A DNA stretch of 64,000 nucleotides from Caballeronia fortuita (GTDB lineage: Bacteria; Pseudomonadota; Gammaproteobacteria; Burkholderiales; Burkholderiaceae): NCBI RefSeq assembly GCF_001544835.2, contig NZ_FCNX02000021.1, forward strand, positions 51,993-115,992, given 5' to 3'. Below the pieces are notes generated by a model, which worked only from the letters and a program-made list of their open reading frames with translations, did no database searches and had not been told where the DNA came from. Each line of letters opens with the position of its first letter. Within the stretch, counting starts at the first letter, position 1. Below are positions 27,113 to 36,611 of the stretch, in pieces. The position numbers and the translations under genes were made by a program.

Positions 27113-27756
27113 CGTGAACCTCCGTGTGTGGCGCGCGCATCCCAGTCCTGCAATGGAATCGCGGGCAGCCGGACCACGTCGTGCGTCCGGACATAGGTAT
27201 TCGCTTCGCCGCGTCCGATCAGACGCAGCTTGCGCGTGTCGATATAGGCGCGGCCGGCGTCGATGACCGCGTTGTCATCGACATGCATCGCGACGATGCG
27301 CCCGAGCACGAGCGAGCGCGACGGCCCGAGCGCGATGATGTCGAACAGCCGGCATTCGAACGACACCGGACTCGCTGCGATACACGGCGTGCGGATCACG
27401 CTCGACGGCGCCGCGACGAGCCCGGCCTCCGCGAACTCGCTGCGCTCGGGCGGAAAGTCGATCGCGGTGACGTTCATCGCCGGCAGATTCGCCTCGCCGA
27501 CCAGATTGACGACGAACTCGCGCTCGCGGCGCACGTTCTCGCCCGTGTCCTTTCTGTCGCTCTCCGAACGGTGCAGGATGCTGAACCCGATGATCGGCGG
27601 GTCTTCACCGAAGGCATTGAAGAACGAAAACGGCGCGGCGTTCGGCTCGCCGTTTTCGCCGAGCGTCGATACCCACGCGATCGGGCGTGGCGTGATGGCC
27701 GCGCCGAGCAGCTTGTAGCGCGCGCGGGCATCGATCGATTCGAAATCGAATTGCAT
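27109..27756 (-). CDS. Flavin reductase-like FMN-binding protein
   Basis: A 215-residue protein of the flavin reductase-like split-barrel family: TPRPIAWVSTLGENGEPNAA at the N-terminus is the flavin-binding start, then FSFFNAFGEDPPIIGFSI. These proteins bind FMN and reduce free flavin or act directly as oxidoreductases. GAGGAG precedes the ATG, and the stop overlaps the Gfo/Idh gene. Its partner genes, a quinone/enone-type MDR and an old yellow enzyme divergent to it, suggest reduction of electrophilic compounds. Specific substrate unknown. Confidence 0.82.
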   Translation of the reverse strand: MQFDFESIDARARYKLLGAAITPRPIAWVSTLGENGEPNAAPFSFFNAFGEDPPIIGFSILHRSESDRKDTGENVRREREFVVNLVGEANLPAMNVTAIDFPPERSEFAEAGLVAAPSSVIRTPCIAASPVSFECRLFDIIALGPSRSLVLGRIVAMHVDDNAVIDAGRAYIDTRKLRLIGRGEANTYVRTHDVVRLPAIPLQDWDARATHGGSR

Positions 27757-27772
27757 GTCGCTCTCCTCGGCG

Positions 27773-28762
27773 TCAGACCGTCACCACGATGCGCCCGAAA
27801 TGCGCGTTGCGTTCGAGCAGCGCGTGCGCGTCGGCCATGCGCTCGAAGGCAAAGCGATGCGCGATCACCGTGCGCAGCGCGCCCGAGCGCAAGCCGTCGA
27901 AGATGAACGTCGCGGCTTCGCGCTGGCGTTGCTCATCGGTGGTCGTCGAGAACAGGTTGTAGCCGTGCACGGTGATGCGTTTCGACAGCAGCGGCAGCAC
28001 TGGCAATACCGTTTCGTCGGCGCTCAGTGCGCCGTACAGCAGAATCGTGCCGCCCGCGCGCGTCGCGTCGATCAGCCGCGCGAGCGTCTTGCCGCCGACG
28101 GGATCGAAGACGAGATCCGCGCCGCGTCCTCCGGTGATGCGCATGACCGCATCGACGAGATTCTCTTCGTCGGTCACGATCACATGATCCGCGCCGAGTT
28201 CGAGGAGCGCGTCGCGCTTCGCGGACGTTCGCGTGAGCGCCACGGCCGTCGCGCCGAGTTGCTTCGCGACCTGGATCGCGCCGATGCCCACGCCGCTCGA
28301 CGCGGCCGGAATCAGCACGACATCGCCCTGTTTCAGGCGCGCGTCTTCCGTGAAAGCCGCGTAAGGCGTCACGAACACGTTCCAGATCGCAACCGCGTCT
28401 TCATGCGAAAGCCACGCGGGACTCTTGACGACCGCGTGCGCAGGCGCGAGCACGCGTTCGCCGTACATGCCGTAATCGTTCATCGAAAACGACGGCACGG
28501 TGGACACCGCGTCGCCGACCGCGACGTGCGTGACGTTCGCGCCGATCGCATCGACGATGCCCGACGCCTCGTAGCCGGCGCGCGCCGGCAGCTTTGCCGG
28601 CTCGACATACGCGCCGCGCCGCCACATCGATTCCGCGCGATTCAGGCCGATGGCCTTCACGCGGATACGCACTTCGTTCGCCGCGGGCGCGAGGTCGCCG
28701 GCTTCGGTGTACTCGAAGACGTCGGGGCCGCCGTGCCGAGCGAAAGTGATGATTCTTGCCAT
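27773..28762 (-). CDS. Zinc-independent MDR / quinone-oxidoreductase-like alcohol dehydrogenase
   Basis: A 329-residue medium-chain dehydrogenase/reductase. The GroES-like N-terminal domain has GLNRAESMWRRGAY and AGYEASGIVDAIG. The Rossmann part has the NADPH-binding GVGIGAIQVAKQLGATAVA. The Cys/His ligands for catalytic and structural zinc are absent, as in quinone reductases. AAGGA lies 8 nt before the ATG at 28762. It is the first gene of the operon and faces the old yellow enzyme gene across a 323-bp promoter region. Likely a reductase for quinones or enones. Confidence 0.85.
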   Translation of the reverse strand: MARIITFARHGGPDVFEYTEAGDLAPAANEVRIRVKAIGLNRAESMWRRGAYVEPAKLPARAGYEASGIVDAIGANVTHVAVGDAVSTVPSFSMNDYGMYGERVLAPAHAVVKSPAWLSHEDAVAIWNVFVTPYAAFTEDARLKQGDVVLIPAASSGVGIGAIQVAKQLGATAVALTRTSAKRDALLELGADHVIVTDEENLVDAVMRITGGRGADLVFDPVGGKTLARLIDATRAGGTILLYGALSADETVLPVLPLLSKRITVHGYNLFSTTTDEQRQREAATFIFDGLRSGALRTVIAHRFAFERMADAHALLERNAHFGRIVVTV

Positions 28763-29085
28763 GATGCATTCCTTCCGGTCGATTTGAGTGGACGAGACGC
28801 GCGCTTGTGCGGCACGCCTCGAAGTGGCTCGAATTATCGGAACGGCCATCGACGCAATAAATCGGGATACCGCTAACTGACTGTTCTTCGCGACCGAACA
28901 ATCGCTTTTCATCGGCGCAGGCCCGCGCCAGCCGGGCCGCGCGCCATTGCGGACGCGCACGTCCGCAGTGCCGCGACCCGCAGACGGTTTTTCTCGCGGC
29001 GGCATCGCCCTACATTGGCTTCAAGCGTCGCCGCTCATGGCGCCGGCAGCATCCATCCCGAATACCACAGCTCGAGGAAATCGAA
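28763..29085. promoter_or_regulatory. Divergent promoter region, MDR operon / old yellow enzyme
   Basis: No gene is seen in this 323-bp gap. It must drive the minus-strand MDR operon and the plus-strand reductase. A short interrupted inverted repeat, TGTTC-N9-GAACA, lies at about 28881-28899 and could be a regulator half-site pair, but it is weak evidence. The LysR protein at the end of the MDR operon is a candidate regulator. Confidence 0.4.
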
Positions 29086-30195
29086 ATGTCCACGCTCTTT
29101 TCGCCGGTCGAAGTCGGTTCTTATGAACTCGCGCATCGCGTCGTGCTCGCCCCGCTCACCCGGATGCGCGCCGAAGACGGCGCACGCCCCGGCCCGCTGA
29201 TGGCCGAATACTATGCGCAACGCACCTCGCCCGGCGCGCTGCTGATCGGCGAAGCGACCATCGCCGCCCCCGAAGGCAACGGCTATCTCGGCGCGCCCGG
29301 CCTCTACGACGACAGCCAGATCGAAGGCTGGAAGGCCGTCACCGATGCCGTGCATGCCAAGGGCGGGCGCATCTTCCTTCAGCTCTATCACGCGGGACGG
29401 CAATCGAATGCGCAGTTGCAGCCGGACGGCGGGCAGCCCGTGGGGCCGTCTGAGATCGCGCATGGCGGCGTCGCTTACACGGAATCCGGCTGGGTGCCGA
29501 ACACGCCGAACCGCGCGCTGCGCACGGACGAGATCGCGGGCATCGTCGAAAGTTTCCGGCTCGCGGCGGCGCGCGGCGTGAAGGCGGGCTTCGACGGCGT
29601 CGAGCTGCATGCGGCCAATGGCTATCTGTTCGACCAGTTTCTTCAGGACGGCAGCAACCGGCGCACCGACGAATACGGCGGCCCGATCGAAAACCGCGCG
29701 CGTCTTCTGCTCGACACGACGCGCGCCGTGATCTCCGTGTGGGGCGCGGACAAGGTCGCGGTGCGCCTCGGCCCGAGCGGTTCCTGGGGCGACATGTCGG
29801 ACAGCGATCCGCAGGCGCTTTTCGGCTACGTCGCCGATGAACTCGACAAGCTCGGCATCGCGTATCTGCATCTGATCGAGCCGCGCATCGCCGGCAACGT
29901 CGAAGACGATACGCGCGACCAGCGCCCGGTCGCGGCGCAATCGCTGCGCGCGCGCTTTCGCCATCCGATCATCGTGGCGGGCGGCTTCGACGGCGACAGC
30001 GCCGAAGCGATTCTCCAGTCCGGCGATGCGGATCTGGTCGCGTTCGGACGTCACTTCATCGCGAATCCGGACTTGCCGGAGCGGCTGCGCAAGCAGCTTC
30101 CGCTGAATCCGTATGACCGCCCGACGTTCTTCGGCGGCACGGAGATCGGCTATACGGATTACCCGTTCTATCGCGAAAGCGCGCTCGCGGCCTGA
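29086..30195 (+). CDS. Old yellow enzyme family FMN alkene reductase (NemA-like)
   Basis: A 369-residue FMN-dependent NAD(P)H oxidoreductase with a TIM-barrel. It begins LFSPVEVGSYELAHRVVLAP, the usual start. Active-site residues appear in ELHAANGYLFDQFLQDGSN (the His/Asn pair plus Tyr) and NRRTDEYGG; flavin phosphate binding is near AFGRHFIANPDLPERL. Such enzymes reduce activated C=C bonds, maleimides, nitrate esters and nitroaromatics. It is divergent from a quinone-reductase-like and flavin-reductase operon, which suggests joint handling of electrophiles. A strong terminator follows 18 bp after the stop. Confidence 0.92.
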   Translation: MSTLFSPVEVGSYELAHRVVLAPLTRMRAEDGARPGPLMAEYYAQRTSPGALLIGEATIAAPEGNGYLGAPGLYDDSQIEGWKAVTDAVHAKGGRIFLQLYHAGRQSNAQLQPDGGQPVGPSEIAHGGVAYTESGWVPNTPNRALRTDEIAGIVESFRLAAARGVKAGFDGVELHAANGYLFDQFLQDGSNRRTDEYGGPIENRARLLLDTTRAVISVWGADKVAVRLGPSGSWGDMSDSDPQALFGYVADELDKLGIAYLHLIEPRIAGNVEDDTRDQRPVAAQSLRARFRHPIIVAGGFDGDSAEAILQSGDADLVAFGRHFIANPDLPERLRKQLPLNPYDRPTFFGGTEIGYTDYPFYRESALAA

Positions 30196-30212
30196 GAAGC
30201 CGTGCATCACGC

Positions 30213-30250
30213 GCGCGGCGGCGCCGGACAGCGCCGCCGCGCTTTTGTTT
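30213..30250 (+). terminator. Rho-independent terminator after old yellow enzyme gene
   Basis: A 12-bp perfect GC-only stem, GCGCGGCGGCGC (30213-30224), a 6-nt loop, and GCGCCGCCGCGC (30231-30242) is followed by TTTTGTTT. It lies 18 bp after the reductase stop and 25 bp before the MFS gene. Confidence 0.8.
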
Positions 30251-30274
30251 CGCCATTCGACGACGAGACTACAC

Positions 30275-31471
30275 ATGGATATCGACCATTCGCGCGTGGC
30301 CGCGCGGCGGCCGTGGCTCGCGGTGCTCTCCATCGCGCTCGGCGCATTCGCGTTCGTGACGACCGAATACATGCCTGTGGGCGTGCTGCCGGCCATCTCG
30401 CGCGATCTCGGCATCACGCCCGGCACCGCCGGACTGATGACCACGACGCCGGGCATCATCGCGGCCTTCTCCGCGCCGCTCTTGCTGCTCGCGGCGGGCC
30501 GCGTGAACCGTCGGCTGATTCTGCTGTTGCTGTCGATCGCGCTCATCGCGTCGAACGTGCTGAGCGCGCTCGCGACGCATTTCACGACGATGCTCGCCGG
30601 ACGCGCGCTGCTCGGCCTTGCGCTGGGTGGATTCTGGACGGTGGCGCTCGGCGTGTCCGGGCAGATCGTCGCGGAAAAGGACAGCGCCCGGGCCAGCGCG
30701 ACGATCTTCATGGGCATCACGCTCGCGACGGTCATCGGCGTGCCGCTCGGCACGTATATCGCCGACGCTTCGTCGTGGCGCGTGTCGTTCTTCGCGACGG
30801 CGGCGCTCGCGCTCGCCGCACTGCTTTCGCAGGCGCTGTTGCTGCCGCCATTGCCGCCGCGCGTGGCGGCGCGCGGCGCGGATTTCGTGCGCATGCTGGC
30901 GCGCGGCCCGGTGCTGCGCAGTCTCGCGCTCGTCGCGCTGTTGTTCGGCGCGCACTTTAGCGCCTACACCTATGTCGCGCCCTTTCTCGAAGACGATGCC
31001 TCTTTCGATGCCGCCCGCGTGAGCGCGTTACTGCTCGGCTTCGGCGTCGTCGGCTTCGTGTCGAACTTCGTCGCTTCGGCTTATGTAACGTCGCATCCGC
31101 GAGCGTCGCTCCTCACGATGGGCGCGCTCGTGATCGCTTCGCTCGTCCTGCTGCCGGCGTTCGCGCACACGCCGGGCGCGGTCGTCGCGGGCGTGCTGGC
31201 GTGGGGCATCGCGTATGGGGCGATTCCGCTAGGTCTCAGCGTCTGGATGCAGTCGACGTCGCCCGGACAGGCGGAGGCGGCGTCGGCGTTGTTCGTGAGC
31301 GCGGTGCAGATGGCGATCGCAGCGGGATCGGTGGCCGGCGGCGTCGCGTTCGACCGCGCAGGCGCGGCGGGCGCGATGCATCTCGGCGTGCTGCAGTGCG
31401 CGGCGGGGCTGGCGGTGCTCGCGACCTTCGCGACGACGCGGCGCGCGATGGCCGCCATGCCCGGAGATTGA
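30275..31471 (+). CDS. MFS transporter, DHA1-type drug/sugar efflux
   Basis: A 398-residue inner-membrane protein with about 12 helices. The N-terminal segment FAFVTTEYMPVGVLPAISRD is typical of the AraJ/YdhP/NepI-like DHA1 efflux group. The start at 30275 is chosen because longer forms run back across the terminator. No strong ribosome site is visible. Members export drugs, sugars or nucleosides by proton antiport. It stands alone after the terminator, so it likely has its own promoter in the short gap, and is independent of the reductase. Confidence 0.83.
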   Translation: MDIDHSRVAARRPWLAVLSIALGAFAFVTTEYMPVGVLPAISRDLGITPGTAGLMTTTPGIIAAFSAPLLLLAAGRVNRRLILLLLSIALIASNVLSALATHFTTMLAGRALLGLALGGFWTVALGVSGQIVAEKDSARASATIFMGITLATVIGVPLGTYIADASSWRVSFFATAALALAALLSQALLLPPLPPRVAARGADFVRMLARGPVLRSLALVALLFGAHFSAYTYVAPFLEDDASFDAARVSALLLGFGVVGFVSNFVASAYVTSHPRASLLTMGALVIASLVLLPAFAHTPGAVVAGVLAWGIAYGAIPLGLSVWMQSTSPGQAEAASALFVSAVQMAIAAGSVAGGVAFDRAGAAGAMHLGVLQCAAGLAVLATFATTRRAMAAMPGD

Positions 31472-31602
31472 ACGCGCGGCCGTCCGGCATGCCGCGGCCC
31501 GAAACACGTTGCGCCGCTTCCTTGTATAGTTGTTGATCGTTCGTCACGCCTGGCTGCCAGGCCATCTGCCCGAAATCGATTCACTGGACGATAAGGGAAG
31601 CG

Positions 31603-32550
31603 ATGAAGTACAAGGACTATTACGCCGTCATGGGCGTGCCGCGCAATGCGACCGAAGCGGAGATCAAGACCGCTTATCGCAAGCTCGCCCGCAAGTTTCA
31701 TCCGGACCTGAATCAGGACGAGAACGCCGAGAAGCGTTTCAAGGAGGTCGGCGAGGCCTATCAGGTTCTCAAGGATCCCGAGAAGCGCGCCGCGTTCGAT
31801 GCGCTCGGCACCGGCTTCAAGGACGGCGACGAAATCCGCCCTCGCACGCAGCCTGGCGCCGACTACGGCAGCGATTACAGCGGCGACTACGGCAGCGCCG
31901 CCGACGCGCAAGACGCCGAGGATTTCTTCAGCGACCTCTTCGGGACGCGCGCGCGCCAGTCGGCACGCTCGTACACGCCTGAATGGCCCGGCGAAGATCT
32001 GCACGCGCGGGTCGCCGTCAGTCTGGAAGACGTCTACAACGGCGCGCAGAGAACGCTGAACCTGCAAATGCCGGTCATCGACGATCAGGGACGCGTCACC
32101 TACCAGACGCGCACGCTCGACGTCGCCATACCGAAAGGTATCCTCGACGGTCAGCGGCTGCGGCTCGCGGGTCAGGGCGGTCCGGGCATCGGCAACGCGC
32201 CGCGCGGCGATCTGTTTCTGGAAATCGCGCTGGATACGCACAAGCGATACCGCGTCGATGGCCGCGACGTGACGATCGATCTTCCGCTTGCCCCGTGGGA
32301 AGCCGCGCTCGGCGCCGAAGTCGTCGTGCCGACGCCTTCGGGAGACGTCACCGTGACCGTTCCGGCAGGGTCGGCGGCGGGGCGGCGGCTGCGGCTAAAA
32401 GGGCGCGGCATTCCCGGCAATCCGCCTGGCGACTTCTACGTGATGCTGGGCATCGTGCTGCCGAGCGCCGATACCGAGGCCAGGAAAGCTGCCTACGCCG
32501 AGATGCGTAAGGCATTCGATTTCGATCCGCGCGCGCATTTTTACGGGTGA
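31603..32550 (+). CDS. cbpA: DnaJ-family curved-DNA-binding co-chaperone CbpA
   Basis: A 315-residue type II DnaJ homologue. The J domain (residues 5-70) has the HPD motif in ARKFHPDLNQDE. A Gly/Asp/Ser-rich linker (about 85-110) replaces the G/F and Cys-rich regions, and two C-terminal substrate-binding domains follow (PEWPGEDLHARVAVSLEDVY to the end). It stimulates DnaK ATPase and, as CbpA, binds curved DNA. AAGGGA precedes the ATG. The adjacent cbpM-like gene, 5 bp downstream, encodes the cognate modulator and strongly supports the assignment. Confidence 0.93.
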   Translation: MKYKDYYAVMGVPRNATEAEIKTAYRKLARKFHPDLNQDENAEKRFKEVGEAYQVLKDPEKRAAFDALGTGFKDGDEIRPRTQPGADYGSDYSGDYGSAADAQDAEDFFSDLFGTRARQSARSYTPEWPGEDLHARVAVSLEDVYNGAQRTLNLQMPVIDDQGRVTYQTRTLDVAIPKGILDGQRLRLAGQGGPGIGNAPRGDLFLEIALDTHKRYRVDGRDVTIDLPLAPWEAALGAEVVVPTPSGDVTVTVPAGSAAGRRLRLKGRGIPGNPPGDFYVMLGIVLPSADTEARKAAYAEMRKAFDFDPRAHFYG

Positions 32551-32555
32551 ACATC

Positions 32556-32903
32556 ATGAACGGCAACGATCCTTCTTATCTGCAAGGCGAGATCGTCGAG
32601 GAACGCATCGAGTTCACGCTGGTCGAGTTGTGCCGCATCACCGGCGCATCGCGCGACGATCTCGCCCAATGGGTCGAGGAAGGCGCGTTCGAACCGCAGG
32701 GCGCGCGGGTCGAGGAATGGCGCTTCAGCGGCACGTGCCTGCGCCGCGTCATCACCGCGCAGCGTCTCAAGACCGACCTGGAATTGAATGCGCCGGGCGT
32801 GGCGCTCGCGCTGGATCTGCTCGATCAGATCGATGCATTGCACAAACGGCTCGCGCGTTATGGCGATCAGGGCGATAAAAGCGATAGGAATGGCGGCGCG
32901 TGA
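32556..32903 (+). CDS. cbpM: Chaperone modulator CbpM
   Basis: A 115-residue protein of the MerR-like-fold CbpM family, which binds the J domain of CbpA and blocks its co-chaperone and DNA-binding functions. Typical features are the N-terminal IEFTLVELCRITGASRDDL helix-turn-helix-like region and the C-terminal leucine-rich helix ALALDLLDQIDALHKRL. ATG 32556 is chosen; a GTG at 32547 overlaps the cbpA stop and is an alternative. Translation is likely coupled to cbpA. Confidence 0.9.
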   Translation: MNGNDPSYLQGEIVEERIEFTLVELCRITGASRDDLAQWVEEGAFEPQGARVEEWRFSGTCLRRVITAQRLKTDLELNAPGVALALDLLDQIDALHKRLARYGDQGDKSDRNGGA

Positions 32904-33128
32904 TCGATAAAAGCCGCATGAAAGCGCGATACTCAGTACTCTAAAGCGAGCCGCGATGCGCGGCGACGGCTCGCCACGTCCCGGCGCTCCGCGTGCCGCC
33001 GCCGCCCTCCCCGCCATCATCCGAAAACTCGGGCCACATCTCGCCGCCGCGCGCGCAGCGCCGATACTCATTTGACGCTGCCGGGACATGTCCATAGACT
33101 TCCCGTTCTCGAGACCCACGCAATATTC

Positions 33129-35327
33129 ATGATCATTCATCCGGAAACGTCCAATCCGGACGGCTCGGCGCTGGACATACCCGTGCCGCCACGCGACTTC
33201 GGCACGACGCGCCGCATGCTCATCGCGACATTGGTCGCTTCGATCGTCACGCCGCTGCTGTTTCTGGCCGTGTATGGCTATTTCGGCTATCAGAGCCGCT
33301 TTTCCGATTCATCGGAAGGCATCGACCGTCTTTCGCGCGTGGCCGAAGAACAGGCGGTCAAGGTCTTCGACGTCAGTCAGGAAGTATCGCTTCGCGTGCT
33401 GACGATGGTAGGCGGCGACGGCGATGCCGAAATACGCGCGCGACAGAAGTCGCTCCACGACTTTCTCGCGGACACGGCAAAGCGCCTGCCGTCGGTCGCC
33501 GCGATCACGTTGTTCGGGCGCAACCGCAATCTTCTGGCAAGCAGCAGCGCCTACCCGGTCGGATTGCAATCGATCGACGAGCATCTCATCAGCTTCGTCG
33601 ACAAGCCCGTGGGCGGCGCGAAGATGGCCGTTTCCCAACCCGAACGCACCTCGGCTCCGGTCATCGATGTCTTCAACCTTACGTTTCCCCGCTACGATGC
33701 CGCGGGCCATTATCTCGGCGCTCTGGTCATTTCGCTTCGGCGGGACTATTTCTTGTCGTTCTATCAGCGGCTGACCATCCATGACAACGCGCTGTCCATC
33801 GGCCTTTTCCGGGGCGACGGCACGACGCTCGTCCGATATCCCGCCCCGCGGGCACGACGACCGCCCACGAACAATCAGCCGCTGGTGGAAGCCGTGCACG
33901 TCAACGGCAAGAGCGGACGCCTCAATATCTTTTCGACGCTCGACGGCGTCCAGAAACTGCTCGTCTATCGGCAGGTGGGAGACTATCCGCTCTATGTGAC
34001 GAGCGGCATTCCCGTTTCCATCGTGATGTCGAGGTGGCTGAAGCACGATGGCCTCATCGCCATCGCGACGCTGGTTCCTTGCGTCGGCATCTGGCTGCTG
34101 GTCGCGTTCAGCCTGACGCGCCTCAGACGCGAGCGGACGGCATGGGAACGATGGAAAGCGGAATTCGGCATGCGTCTTTCGGCCGAAGAAACGACGCGTC
34201 AGATGAAGCGCATGGGCGCGCTCGGCAATCTGGTGGCGAACGTCGCGCACGACTTCAACAACCTGTTGATGGTCGTGAAAGCCAATATGGAACTGGCGCG
34301 GCGCAAGGGCTTCAACGGGCTCGAGAAGGAAGTCATAGCGGTCGAGCGCGCGTCGGTGACGGCCGAGGGTCTTGCGAGGCGGCTGCTCAGCGTCGCGCGC
34401 AAGCAGCCGCTGCGCCAGGAAGTCGTCGATGTCAGCGCGTGGCTCGAACAGGATGCCGCGCTGATCCGCATGTCGCTCAGCGACCGTATCAGCCTGCATA
34501 TCGACGCGCCCAAAAGCACGTGGTCGATCTACGTCGATCCGTCCGAACTGCAGTCGGCTTTGATCAACCTTGCGGTGAACGCCAAGGACGCGATGCCTCA
34601 CGGCGGCAAATTCGTCGTGCGCTGCGAGAACATCATCGTCGAAACCGGGAGCGGCAACCCGAAGCCCGGCGAGTATGTGCTCGTCGCCTGTTCCGATACG
34701 GGCATCGGCATGGCGCCCGCTGTCGTGCAGCGCGCGTTCGAGCCGCTTTATACGACGAAAGCCGCGAACGCGGGCACCGGTCTCGGCCTCGCGCAGGTCA
34801 TCGCGATGTGCGAGCAGGCGGGCGGGACGGCGCGTATCGAGAGCACGGTCGGCGAAGGCACGACGGTATCGCTGATCCTGCCGCGTTCGACGGAAAGCGC
34901 CGGCAAGAATGCCATCCCATCGCCTCTCGCACCCGCGCCCGCGACAGCGCCGGTGAAAGGCTCGATTCTGCTCGTCGAAGATAACGAAGAGGTCGCGGCC
35001 GGACTGTCGGCGGTGCTCGAAGTGTTCGGCTGGCATTCGCGGCACGAGCTGACCGGCGATGCAGCGCTCAGTCTGCTCGACGATGGCGCGACCTTCGACC
35101 TGATTCTTTCCGACGTGCAGATGCCGGGCCTGAACAGCGGAATCGATGTCGCGGAGAAAGTTCGCCGCAAGTGGCCGCGGCAGACCATCGCGCTCATGAC
35201 GGGCTATGCCGATGAGCTCGAGCGCGCAAAACATGTCGGCGTGACGATTCTTTCGAAGCCGTTCAATATCGACGACTTGCAGGCGCTGCTGCAGAGCGTG
35301 AAACTGTCGCGGCCGGCGGGCGCCTGA
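33129..35327 (+). CDS. Hybrid sensor histidine kinase with receiver domain
   Basis: A 732-residue inner-membrane kinase. The first helix (about residues 32-52, LIATLVASIVTPLLFLAVYG) and the second near 305-325 enclose a periplasmic Cache-like sensor domain. The kinase core has His374 in NVAHDFNNLLMVV, the N box NLAVNAKDAM, and G boxes DTGIGM and GTGLGL. The C-terminal receiver has acceptor Asp662 in ILSDVQMPG and Lys near ILSKPFN. Such proteins pass phosphate to a separate response regulator; none is adjacent, so the partner lies elsewhere. The upstream TTG at 33072 is rejected in favour of the ATG before MIIHPETS, although no strong ribosome site is seen. Confidence 0.9.
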   Translation: MIIHPETSNPDGSALDIPVPPRDFGTTRRMLIATLVASIVTPLLFLAVYGYFGYQSRFSDSSEGIDRLSRVAEEQAVKVFDVSQEVSLRVLTMVGGDGDAEIRARQKSLHDFLADTAKRLPSVAAITLFGRNRNLLASSSAYPVGLQSIDEHLISFVDKPVGGAKMAVSQPERTSAPVIDVFNLTFPRYDAAGHYLGALVISLRRDYFLSFYQRLTIHDNALSIGLFRGDGTTLVRYPAPRARRPPTNNQPLVEAVHVNGKSGRLNIFSTLDGVQKLLVYRQVGDYPLYVTSGIPVSIVMSRWLKHDGLIAIATLVPCVGIWLLVAFSLTRLRRERTAWERWKAEFGMRLSAEETTRQMKRMGALGNLVANVAHDFNNLLMVVKANMELARRKGFNGLEKEVIAVERASVTAEGLARRLLSVARKQPLRQEVVDVSAWLEQDAALIRMSLSDRISLHIDAPKSTWSIYVDPSELQSALINLAVNAKDAMPHGGKFVVRCENIIVETGSGNPKPGEYVLVACSDTGIGMAPAVVQRAFEPLYTTKAANAGTGLGLAQVIAMCEQAGGTARIESTVGEGTTVSLILPRSTESAGKNAIPSPLAPAPATAPVKGSILLVEDNEEVAAGLSAVLEVFGWHSRHELTGDAALSLLDDGATFDLILSDVQMPGLNSGIDVAEKVRRKWPRQTIALMTGYADELERAKHVGVTILSKPFNIDDLQALLQSVKLSRPAGA

Positions 35328-35366
35328 AGATGCTGCGTACCCAACCACATGGTACGGGAACAACCT

Positions 35367-36599
35367 ATGGACTTTGATGCGATCGTGCTCGGCGCGGGTA
35401 TCGTCGGCACTTCGATAGCCGTTCACTTGCAGCGCCGTGGCGCGAAGGTCGCGCTGATCGACCGGAAGGCGCCCGGCAACGAGACATCGCTGGGCAACGC
35501 CGGCATCATCCAGCGAGAAGGCGTCTACCCGTATGCCTTTCCGCGCGACCTTGCCACGATCTCGCGATACGCGTCGAACCGCGCCACCGACGTCCGATAC
35601 CATGCGGCCGCCATGCCGAAGCTGCTGCCGTTTCTGCTTCGCTACTGGCATCATTCGCGCCCCGACCGTCACGCGAACACCGCGCGTGCCTACTCGGCAC
35701 TGATCGCGCATAGCGTTTCCGAACATCGTGAGTTGATCGATGCAGCCGGTGCCGGTGCGCTGCTCAGAACCGGAGGATGGATCAACGCATTCCGGACGAG
35801 CAAGGCGTTCGATACTGCGGTGAGCGAGGCGTCGCGCTGGAAAGACGAATACGGCATTCCGTTCGATGCCCTTTCCTACGAAGCCTTGCACGACGCGGAG
35901 CCTTCGCTCGGACCCGCACTCAAAGCCGCCTTGCGGTACACGTCCGCGGATTCGGTGAGCGATCCGTCGGGCCTCGTGCGCGCGTATGCGAAGCTGTTCG
36001 AGACGCTTGGCGGCACCGTATTAACCGGCGATGCATCGACGCTCGAACGCGGATGGCGCGTGACGACCGCATCGGGCGTCGTATCGGCGAAACAGGCCGT
36101 CGTCGCGATGGGGCCGTGGTCGAGCGAGGTGATCGCGAAGCTGGACTATCGCCTTCCGCTCGAAGTCAAACGCGGCTATCACATGCACTATGCGGCGCAG
36201 CCCAGCGCAACGCTGAATCAGCCTGTGCTCGATGCCGAAGTCGGTTATGTCATCACGCCGATGACACGCGGCATCCGCCTGACCACCGGCGTCGAACTCG
36301 GTCTCAGGGATTCGCCGAAGACGCCCGTGCAACTCGCGGCGGTCGAGCCTTTCGCCCGCGAAACGTTCCCGCTCGGCGAGCGCCTCGATGCGGAGCCGTG
36401 GCTCGGACGCCGGCCGTGCACGCCCGACATGATGCCGGTCATCGGTCCGGCGCCGCGCCATGCGAATCTGTGGTTCGCCTTCGGTCACGCGCATCACGGG
36501 CTCACGCTCGGCCCGGTCACCGGACGGATCATCGCGGAGATGATGACCGGCGAGCGTCCGGTCGTGGACCCGCGCCCGTTCCGTGCGGACCGGTTCTGA
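35367..36599 (+). CDS. FAD-dependent D-amino-acid dehydrogenase-like oxidoreductase (DadA/glycine-oxidase family)
   Basis: A 410-residue flavoprotein of the DAO family. The FAD-binding motif is IVLGAGIVGTSIAVHLQ, and the C-terminal FAD loop is near PVIGPAPRHANLWFAFGHAHHG, as in DadA. Members oxidise amines or D-amino acids and pass electrons to the respiratory chain or oxygen. GGGA lies 10 nt upstream of the ATG at 35367. It starts 39 bp after the hybrid kinase stop and may be cotranscribed. It is convergent with the MaoC gene with only 12 bp between. Substrate unknown, though hydroxyproline-type imino acids are common in this group. Confidence 0.83.
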   Translation: MDFDAIVLGAGIVGTSIAVHLQRRGAKVALIDRKAPGNETSLGNAGIIQREGVYPYAFPRDLATISRYASNRATDVRYHAAAMPKLLPFLLRYWHHSRPDRHANTARAYSALIAHSVSEHRELIDAAGAGALLRTGGWINAFRTSKAFDTAVSEASRWKDEYGIPFDALSYEALHDAEPSLGPALKAALRYTSADSVSDPSGLVRAYAKLFETLGGTVLTGDASTLERGWRVTTASGVVSAKQAVVAMGPWSSEVIAKLDYRLPLEVKRGYHMHYAAQPSATLNQPVLDAEVGYVITPMTRGIRLTTGVELGLRDSPKTPVQLAAVEPFARETFPLGERLDAEPWLGRRPCTPDMMPVIGPAPRHANLWFAFGHAHHGLTLGPVTGRIIAEMMTGERPVVDPRPFRADRF

Positions 36600-36611
36600 T
36601 CGGGCGATACG